From: Sphingopyxis sp. L1A2A
GTDB lineage: Bacteria > Pseudomonadota > Alphaproteobacteria > Sphingomonadales > Sphingomonadaceae
Assembly: GCF_005502465.1 (NCBI RefSeq)
Contig: NZ_SCOT01000003.1
Coordinates: 1-64,000 of the forward strand
Direction: 5' to 3'
DNA length: 64,000 bases
Both the position numbers and the translations under genes were made by a program. The notes beneath the pieces are model-generated. The model was not told the DNA's origin. It worked only from the letters and a program-made list of their open reading frames with translations, and did not search any database. Of the stretch, positions 58,174 to 64,000 are shown one piece after another. The first letter of the stretch is position 1. Each line of letters starts with the position of its first letter.

Positions 58174-59549
58174 GCGAACCCGCCACCCATATCCGTAAGC
58201 TGCTGGTGGTCGAGGATGACCCGGGGCTGCAGACGCAGCTCAAATGGGCGTATGAGGATTATCAGGTGCTGATCGCGGGCGATCATGACGCCGCGATCGA
58301 GATGCTGCGCGCCGAGGAGCCCGATGTGGTGACGCTCGACCTGGGGTTGCCGCCCGATCCCGACGGAACGCGCGAGGGCTTTCGCACCCTGACCGCGATC
58401 CTCGAGGCGAAGCCCGATACCAAGGTCATCGTCGTGTCGGGACATGGCGAACGCGCCAGTGCGCTGGCGGCGATCGCCAGCGGCGCGTGGGATTTTTACC
58501 AAAAGCCGATCGACATCGACGAACTGGGGCTGATCGTGCGGCGGGCGTTCCACGTCCGCGAGTTGGAAGTCGAGAATGCCCGGCTGGCGCAGCAGGGGAG
58601 CATCGACAATCGCGTACTTGGCGGGATGATCAGCGGCGCGCCCGAAATGCAAAAGGTCGCGCGGACGATCGAGCGCGTCGCGAACCTCGATGTCAGTGTG
58701 ATGCTGCTTGGCGCCAGCGGCACCGGCAAGGAATTGCTGGCGCGCGGGCTACACGAGGCAAGCGGGCGCCGCGACGGCGCGTTTGTGGCGATCAATTGCG
58801 CCGCGATCCCCGAAAATCTGCTGGAAAGCGAATTGTTCGGGCATGAAAAAGGGGCGTTCACCGGCGCGGTCAAGACCACCGAGGGCAAGATCGAGCTGGC
58901 GCATGGGGGCACTTTGTTCCTCGACGAAGTCGGCGATATTCCGCTGCCGTTGCAGGTCAAATTGCTGCGCTTTCTGCAGGAACGCACGATCGAGCGGATC
59001 GGCGGGCGCAAGCCGATCGCGGTCGACACCCGCATCGTGTGTGCGACGCACCGCGACCTCGACGCGATGATCGCGGCGCAGAGTTTCCGCGACGACCTCT
59101 ATTACCGGCTTGCCGAGATGGTGGTGAAAATTCCGTCGCTGGCCGAACGACCGGGCGACCCCGTGCTGTTGGCGCGGCATTTCCTGCACCAATATGCGCC
59201 TGAGATGAATCCCGCGGTGCGCGGCTTTGCCCCCGATGCGCTGCAGGCGATCGATGAGGGGCTGTGGCCGGGCAACGTCCGCGAACTGGAAAACCGGATC
59301 AAGCGCGCGGTGATCATGGCCGACGGCAAGCTGGTCGCGAAAGACGACCTCGACCTGACGAACGGCGCCGCGCAGGACGGCGAGCAGGCGTGGCTGAACT
59401 TGCGCAGCGCGCGCGAGGCAGCCGACCGCGTCGCCATCCGCCGCGCCATGACGCAGAGCGAGGGCAATATTTCGGCCGCCGCCAAGCTGCTCGGGATCAG
59501 CCGCCCGACGCTGTACGATCTGCTGAAACAATATCGGATGCACGCCTGA
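58170..59549 (+). CDS. prsR: PEP-CTERM system sigma-54 response regulator PrsR
   Basis: 459 residues. The receiver has E15-D16-D17 and phosphoacceptor D57; then comes an AAA+ activator domain with Walker A GASGTGKE, intact GAFTGA (contact to sigma-54), Walker B TLFLDEVGDI and a Fis-type helix-turn-helix end (NISAAAKLLGISRPTLYDLL). It activates sigma-54 promoters for exopolysaccharide/PEP-CTERM genes. The start overlaps the prsK stop (ATGA). Confidence 0.92.
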   Translation: MSEPATHIRKLLVVEDDPGLQTQLKWAYEDYQVLIAGDHDAAIEMLRAEEPDVVTLDLGLPPDPDGTREGFRTLTAILEAKPDTKVIVVSGHGERASALAAIASGAWDFYQKPIDIDELGLIVRRAFHVRELEVENARLAQQGSIDNRVLGGMISGAPEMQKVARTIERVANLDVSVMLLGASGTGKELLARGLHEASGRRDGAFVAINCAAIPENLLESELFGHEKGAFTGAVKTTEGKIELAHGGTLFLDEVGDIPLPLQVKLLRFLQERTIERIGGRKPIAVDTRIVCATHRDLDAMIAAQSFRDDLYYRLAEMVVKIPSLAERPGDPVLLARHFLHQYAPEMNPAVRGFAPDALQAIDEGLWPGNVRELENRIKRAVIMADGKLVAKDDLDLTNGAAQDGEQAWLNLRSAREAADRVAIRRAMTQSEGNISAAAKLLGISRPTLYDLLKQYRMHA

Positions 59550-61394
59550 ATGAAGCTGGGCCGCGTCTGGACGAGCGCGCTGTTGATCGCGGCGGTGCTG
59601 GCGGGATGCGGCGCGCCGCGTCCCGACGCGTCCCGACGCGCCTTTGCCGAGCGCCGCGCCGAATTGCAGGCGGCGATTGCCGATAACCCGCAGGCGATTG
59701 CAGAGCGCGTCGAACTGGCGCGGGTCGCGATCCGGCTGGGCGACGGGGTCGGTGCCGAGGCGGCGGTGAAGGGCGCGCTCAGCGCGGGCGGCAATGCCGC
59801 GGCGCTGCGGCCGCTCTTGGCGCGCGCCTATGCGATGCAGGGCGAGGGGCAGCGCGCGCTGGAGGCGATCGACGCGGGGCCGGTCATCCCCGAAATGATC
59901 GGCGAGGCGGCGTGGGTCGCGGGCGACGTCCATCTGGCGCGCGGCGACCTTGGCGCGGCGCGCGATGCTTACGACCGGGCGGTGCGCGAACTGCCGCGCA
60001 ACTCGGCGCTGTGGGTCGATGTCGCGCGCTTTCGCGACGCCAATGCCGACACCGCGGGCGCGCGCGATGCGGTCGATTTTGCGATCGAACTCAACAAGGC
60101 GAACAGCGCCGCGCTGGCGTACAAGGCCAATCTGATCCGCACCGAGGATGGGCTGACCGCCTCGCTTAAATGGTATGACGATGCGCTGGCGGCCGATCCC
60201 GACAATGCCGACGCGCTGATCGACCAGGCGGCGACGCTGGGCGATCTGGGGCGCTATCGCGACATGCTGGTCGCGCTGCGCCACGCCGCGACGATCGTGC
60301 CGCGCGATCCGCGGCTGTTCTACCTGCAAGCGGTGCTCGCGGCGCGCGCCGACAATTACCGGCTGGCGCGCAGCCTGCTCCAGCGCGCCCGCGGCGAGAT
60401 CGACGACGTGCCGGGCTTCATGCTGCTGAGCGCGGTCGTCGAGCTGGAACTGGGCGGTGAGGCGGTGGCGGCGACCTGGGCCGACCGGCTGCTCGCCGAA
60501 CAGCCGTATAATTTCACCGCGCGGCGCATCCTGGCGGTCGCCAACTGGGCCGATGGCGATGCCGACGGCGCGATCGAGGCGTTGCTGCCGATCGTCGACC
60601 GCCCCGACGCCGACAGCTGGTCGCTGTTGATGGCGGCGCGGGCGGCGAGCGAACTGGGGCGGCGCGGCGAGGCAGCCGATTTTCTGGCGCGCGCCGCGAC
60701 GCTGACGCGCGGTGACGCGCTGCCGTTTGCGCCGGGTGACGACTATGGGCTGCTGACGCAAGCCGCCGATGCCGAGCCGCTGAACCCGGCCGCCGCCATC
60801 CCGGCGATCGCCGCCGACATTTTGCGCGGCAATGATGCGTCCGCGATCGCGCGCGCGGCGCGGCTGCGCGATGCCAACCGCGGCGTTGCCGACGCGCATA
60901 TCCTGCTCGGCGACGCCGCGCTCGCGGGTGGGCGGTTTGACCTGGCGGTACAGGCGTATCGCACCGCGCGCGACCTGGATGCAGGCGAGCGCACGACGCT
61001 GCGGCTCGCCAATGCGCTGTTCCGCGCCGGCGATGCCGCGGGGTCAGGCGCCGCGATTCTCGCGCTGCGCGACAGCCAGCCATCGAGCATCGCCGCCGAC
61101 CGGTTGGCGGGGCATCTGGCAATGGATATCGAACATTGGGACGAAGCGATCGCGCATTTTCAGCGCGTGCGCGACCGGATTGGTGACCGCGATGTGGTTG
61201 TCCTGCGCGAATTGGCGCGGGCGTGGGCGGCCAAGGGCGAGGCCGACCGGGCGCTGCCGCTGATCGACCGGGCGTACCGGCTGCAACCGCTCAATGCGGG
61301 GGTGATGGGCTTTTACGCTGATTTGCTGGAGAAGCGCGGCAACCGGCAGGCGGCGGCGGATCTGCGCGACAAGGCGGCGCAGGTGGGGCGGTAA
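59550..61394 (+). CDS. prsT: PEP-CTERM system TPR lipoprotein PrsT
   Basis: 614 residues starting immediately after the prsR stop. A lipoprotein signal (SALLIAAVLAGC) is followed by many TPR-like 34-residue units rich in Ala/Asp/Arg (for example RDAYDRAVRELPRNSALWVDVARF, LDAGERTTLRLANALFRAGDAAG, HFQRVRDRIGDRDVVVLRELARAW). Position and build match PrsT, but it is shorter than the roughly 900-residue family norm. Likely an outer-membrane scaffold for polysaccharide export. Confidence 0.85.
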   Translation: MKLGRVWTSALLIAAVLAGCGAPRPDASRRAFAERRAELQAAIADNPQAIAERVELARVAIRLGDGVGAEAAVKGALSAGGNAAALRPLLARAYAMQGEGQRALEAIDAGPVIPEMIGEAAWVAGDVHLARGDLGAARDAYDRAVRELPRNSALWVDVARFRDANADTAGARDAVDFAIELNKANSAALAYKANLIRTEDGLTASLKWYDDALAADPDNADALIDQAATLGDLGRYRDMLVALRHAATIVPRDPRLFYLQAVLAARADNYRLARSLLQRARGEIDDVPGFMLLSAVVELELGGEAVAATWADRLLAEQPYNFTARRILAVANWADGDADGAIEALLPIVDRPDADSWSLLMAARAASELGRRGEAADFLARAATLTRGDALPFAPGDDYGLLTQAADAEPLNPAAAIPAIAADILRGNDASAIARAARLRDANRGVADAHILLGDAALAGGRFDLAVQAYRTARDLDAGERTTLRLANALFRAGDAAGSGAAILALRDSQPSSIAADRLAGHLAMDIEHWDEAIAHFQRVRDRIGDRDVVVLRELARAWAAKGEADRALPLIDRAYRLQPLNAGVMGFYADLLEKRGNRQAAADLRDKAAQVGR

Positions 61395-61404
61395 CCCTAT
61401 CGTC

Positions 61405-61424
61405 GCCCCCGCGAAGGCGGGGGC
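61405..61424. repeat. Perfect GC-rich hairpin after prsT
   Basis: GCCCCCGC (61405-61412) pairs with GCGGGGGC (61417-61424) around GAAG. It belongs to the common CCCCGCGAAGGCGGGG repeat and, lying between convergent genes, may end both transcripts. Confidence 0.65.
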
Positions 61425-61433
61425 CAGAGACCG

Positions 61434-61781
61434 TCACGCCTCGGTCAGATCCAGCAACGTCCGTGCGTCGAGGCCGATGCGGCGCATCTGATCGGCGACC
61501 GGCGGCCAGACATTGGCGAGGAAATCGGCGCGCATCAGGTCGCGCAGGCGCTCGGTTGCGCCCGGGGCGACGAACATGCCGACGCCGCGCTTGACCGTGA
61601 CCAGCCCTTCGTCCTGAAAGGTCTGATACGCCTTGGCGACGGTGAGCGGGTTGGCGCCTTCCTCGGCGGCGAGCGAGCGGACCGACGGCAGCATGTCGCC
61701 GTCGCGAAAACTGCCATCAAGGATCGCGTTGGCGATGACGTCGCGCAGACGCTGATATACGGGTTTGGACTGATCGAGCAT
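61434..61781 (-). CDS. GntR-family regulator (YtrA-like, short)
   Basis: 115 residues. A GntR winged helix (KPVYQRLRDVIANAILDGSFRDGDMLPSVRSLAAEEGANPLTVAKAYQTFQDEGLVTVKRGVGMFV) makes up almost all of it, with a short helical tail in place of a ligand domain, as in YtrA regulators. These often control adjacent ABC transporter genes, but none is seen here. Target unknown. Confidence 0.88.
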   Translation of the reverse strand: MLDQSKPVYQRLRDVIANAILDGSFRDGDMLPSVRSLAAEEGANPLTVAKAYQTFQDEGLVTVKRGVGMFVAPGATERLRDLMRADFLANVWPPVADQMRRIGLDARTLLDLTEA

Positions 61782-61852
61782 GCCGCCTTAATGCCATAAG
61801 ACAGCAGCACAGTCAAATGTCGGTTATTACAAAAGGGTGCAGCAGGACGTAA

Positions 61853-62443
61853 CTAAATTTCCCAAGCCCGAACAACATCATCATATTCGGGGCGTGGCCG
61901 CTCGTCGAGCGGGCGCGACGGCGAGCCGATGAAGAAATAGCCGACGATCGTGTCGCCGTCCTCCGCGCCGAACGCGGCGGCGACTTGCGGGCTATAGGCG
62001 GCCCAGCCGGTCAGCCAGCTGCCGACAAAGCCGTGGGCGTGCGCGGCGTGGAGCAGGTTCATGCCGACCGCACCCGCCGACATCTGTTGCTCCCACACCG
62101 GAATCTTGGCGCCCGCGGCCGGGGTCGACAGCAGCACGAGCAGGCTGGGCGCCTGATTCGCGAACTGGTCGAGCGCCGACAGGTCGAGCCCGGCGGCGCC
62201 GGGATTTTCCTGGACCCACGCGGTTTTGAGCAGCGTCGCCAGGGCTTCGCGCTGGTCGGCGGCGACGGTGACGATGCGCCAGGGGGCGAGCTTGCCATGG
62301 TCGGGGGTGCGGAGTGCGAGGGCGATGATGTCGTGCAATGCGGCGGCGTCGGGGCCGGGGGCGATCATGTCGCGCGCCTTGCCCGATCGGCGGGTCGCGA
62401 GGTGGGAGCGGAGCGAGGTGGTGTCGTTGAACATCGCGTCCAT
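61853..62443 (-). CDS. Nitroreductase family protein (YdjA-like)
   Basis: About 196 residues from the ATG at 62443 (ATG 62434 is also possible; earlier codons are rejected). FMN-dependent nitroreductase features: LATRRSGK (FMN phosphate contact), DHGKLAPWRIVTV, AGAVGMNLLHAAHAHGFVGSWLTGW and FFIGSPSRPLDERPRP near the end. It resembles the short YdjA subgroup. Substrate unknown. Confidence 0.82.
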   Translation of the reverse strand: MDAMFNDTTSLRSHLATRRSGKARDMIAPGPDAAALHDIIALALRTPDHGKLAPWRIVTVAADQREALATLLKTAWVQENPGAAGLDLSALDQFANQAPSLLVLLSTPAAGAKIPVWEQQMSAGAVGMNLLHAAHAHGFVGSWLTGWAAYSPQVAAAFGAEDGDTIVGYFFIGSPSRPLDERPRPEYDDVVRAWEI

Positions 62444-62599
62444 GTGGCGGCAGGGCGGGGCGCACGCAACCCCGACAATGCGTCGGACCGATGGTTTCAC
62501 GCGCAATTAGATTCTTCCCATACGCAATTTTCGCGCTAGGTTGCCCCATTCGCGCGGCGGGGAGCCGCGTCTACGATAATAGCGAAAAGGGACGCTTTG

Positions 62600-64000
62600 A
62601 TGAAAGATATGGGCCTTTGGGACGAAGGCGACTGGATTGCGGTGATTGCGCTGGTCGTTTTGGGTGCCTTTCTAAGCGCCGGCGCGTTGATTGCGGGCAG
62701 CAAAAAACCCGAATTCGCCGGCCACCCCAAGGGCCTTTACATGCTCTTTTTTGCCGAGATGTGGGAACGCTTCTCCTATTACGGCATGCGTGCGATCCTG
62801 ATCTTCTATCTTACCCAGCATTGGCTGTTCTCGGACAGTAAATCGAGCCTCGTTTATGGTGCCTATACCAGCCTGGTCTATATTACGCCGGTGCTCGGCG
62901 GCTATCTCGCCGATCGGTATCTGGGCCAACGCAAGGCCGTGCTGTTTGGCGGCTTGTTGCTGGCAGTCGGCCATAGCCTGATGGCCGTCGAGGGCGTGGG
63001 AGGGCAGGATGATCCGACGATCAACGTCTTTTGGGCCGCGCTCGCTTTCATCATCGTCGGCTCGGGTTTCCTGAAAGCCAATATCTCGGTGATGGTCGGC
63101 CAGCTGTATCGGCTGACCGACGTTCGCCGCGACGGCGCCTATACGATCTTCTACATGGGCATCAACGTCGGCGCGGCGCTCGGCACAATCCTGGTTGGCT
63201 ATCTGGGCCAGCGGATCGGCTGGGGTTATGGCTTCGGTCTCGCCGGCATCGGTATGCTCGCCGGGCTCGTCGTGTTCGTGCTTGGCAAGAGCGCGCTCAA
63301 AGGCGCTGGTGAAGCGCCCGCTCCACTGTCGCGTCCGCGCGAACTGACGCTCTATGCCGTCGGCCTCGGCGCCGTCGCGGTGATCTGGGCGCTCGTCCAG
63401 TATCAGGACATCATCCAGAACCTGTTGCTTGTCTCGGGCATCTTGTTGCTGGGTTATGTCGTCATGGTGGCGACGTTCCAGCTGCCCTACGGATCGATAG
63501 GATCAGGCCCGCGCAGCCGGGTCAACGTCGCGATCGCGGGCCTAGTGCTGATGCTGTTCCTGCCGCTGGCGCTCATTCTGGAACTCGGCATTGCCAGCGG
63601 CCCCGTCGCGCTCGGGCTTGCGCCCGCGGCATGGGTGGCGTTGCTCGGCTTTCTCCTGCTCCTTGGCGTGATGGTGATCGAGAAGTTCAACCGCGAGGAC
63701 CATGCCCGCGACCGGATGTTCGCGATCCTGTTCCTGATTGCCTTGAACCCGCTGTTCTGGGGGCTGTTCGAACAGGCGGGCGGATCGATGAACCTGTTCA
63801 CCGACCGCTATGTCGATCGCGGCGCCGTTCCGGCTTCTATCTTCCAGTCGATCAACCCGATCTACATCATCCTGCTCGCCCCGATCTTCGCAGTGTTGTG
63901 GCAGTGGCTGGGCAAAAATGGTCGCGAGCCTTCGGCACCCGCGAAGTTCGGTCTGGCGCTGGCGCAGATGGGGCTCGCCAACCTGATCCTCGTGTGGGGC
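62600..64000 (+). CDS. Proton-dependent oligopeptide transporter (POT/PTR), partial
   Basis: 467 codons open from the ATG at 62600 to the window end, with AAGGGA 7 bases upstream. The PTR signature MLFFAEMWERFSYYGMRAIL is at residues about 46-65, and FYMGINVGAALGTILVGYLG is the second conserved PTR segment. FWGLFEQAGGSMNLFTDR, near residue 390, holds the conserved membrane glutamate region. It imports di- and tripeptides with protons. The end is cut by the window, so its C-terminus cannot be judged. Confidence 0.9.
   Translation, partial: MKDMGLWDEGDWIAVIALVVLGAFLSAGALIAGSKKPEFAGHPKGLYMLFFAEMWERFSYYGMRAILIFYLTQHWLFSDSKSSLVYGAYTSLVYITPVLGGYLADRYLGQRKAVLFGGLLLAVGHSLMAVEGVGGQDDPTINVFWAALAFIIVGSGFLKANISVMVGQLYRLTDVRRDGAYTIFYMGINVGAALGTILVGYLGQRIGWGYGFGLAGIGMLAGLVVFVLGKSALKGAGEAPAPLSRPRELTLYAVGLGAVAVIWALVQYQDIIQNLLLVSGILLLGYVVMVATFQLPYGSIGSGPRSRVNVAIAGLVLMLFLPLALILELGIASGPVALGLAPAAWVALLGFLLLLGVMVIEKFNREDHARDRMFAILFLIALNPLFWGLFEQAGGSMNLFTDRYVDRGAVPASIFQSINPIYIILLAPIFAVLWQWLGKNGREPSAPAKFGLALAQMGLANLILVWG

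Noticed and set aside
53516-61394. PEP-CTERM target proteins within the window
   Set aside because: No protein ends with a PEP motif, hydrophobic helix and basic tail.

Overview
The window is typical of a high-GC alphaproteobacterium, most likely a sphingomonad of the Sphingopyxis/Sphingomonas group. The evidence is the gene content (UrcA-family protein, PEP-CTERM-type exopolysaccharide regulators PrsK/PrsR/PrsT, the long PstA/PstC type, a ScfR/RamB-type regulator beside a long-form isocitrate lyase), a GTTC-N7-GTTC LexA-type box in front of uvrA, and several families of short palindromic intergenic repeats. Nothing suggests a large prophage, integrative element or CRISPR array. Assignments rest on reading motifs and context; no database search was run.

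Layout: 1-1304 holds a palindromic repeat and an esterase-like lipoprotein. 1317-7412 is the phosphate regulon on the minus strand in transcription order pstS, pstC, pstA, pstB, phoU, phoB, with Pho-box-like repeats in front of pstS and a palindromic repeat between pstS and pstC. 7551-9399 is a compact, visibly AT-richer three-gene cassette of unknown function, the best candidate here for an undescribed system. 9400-10165 is a gene-free mosaic of repeats. 10166-20697 carries a small NTF2-like protein, uvrA with its SOS box, a lipoprotein plus M64-like metallopeptidase pair, an M13 peptidase, a BCCT transporter and two small envelope proteins. 20941-24821 holds UrcA, a LytTR/LytS-type two-component pair and a MATE exporter. 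valS (24818-27631) carries an in-frame palindromic repeat inside its coding sequence and follows an S9 peptidase gene.

30020-38060 holds an HPP membrane protein, a PilZ-XRE fusion, an amidohydrolase, YpfJ, a patatin with a 3-hydroxybutyrate dehydrogenase, a DUF4893-like lipoprotein and an M20 amidohydrolase. 38295-41275 holds SulP, a YdcH-like small protein and TerC, with structured leaders. 41413-44534 is the divergent aceA/ScfR pair. 44531-48515 is a translationally coupled iron-uptake operon (TonB-dependent receptor, small membrane protein, PepSY protein) behind a perfect Fur-like inverted repeat. 48748-53501 holds an HD-GYP protein, a CPBP protease, a DUF885 protein and an AraC regulator. 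53516-61394 is an exopolysaccharide/PEP-CTERM regulatory block (manC-like gene, EpsB-type sugar transferase, PrsK, PrsR, PrsT) with no exosortase in view. The window ends with a GntR regulator, a nitroreductase and a POT transporter cut by the end.

Recurring themes are tight start/stop overlaps within operons and short palindromic repeats filling intergenic space and, once, entering a coding region. Many long reading frames opposite or upstream of real genes are shadows; starts were trimmed where a signal peptide, conserved N-terminus or ribosome binding site argued for it.
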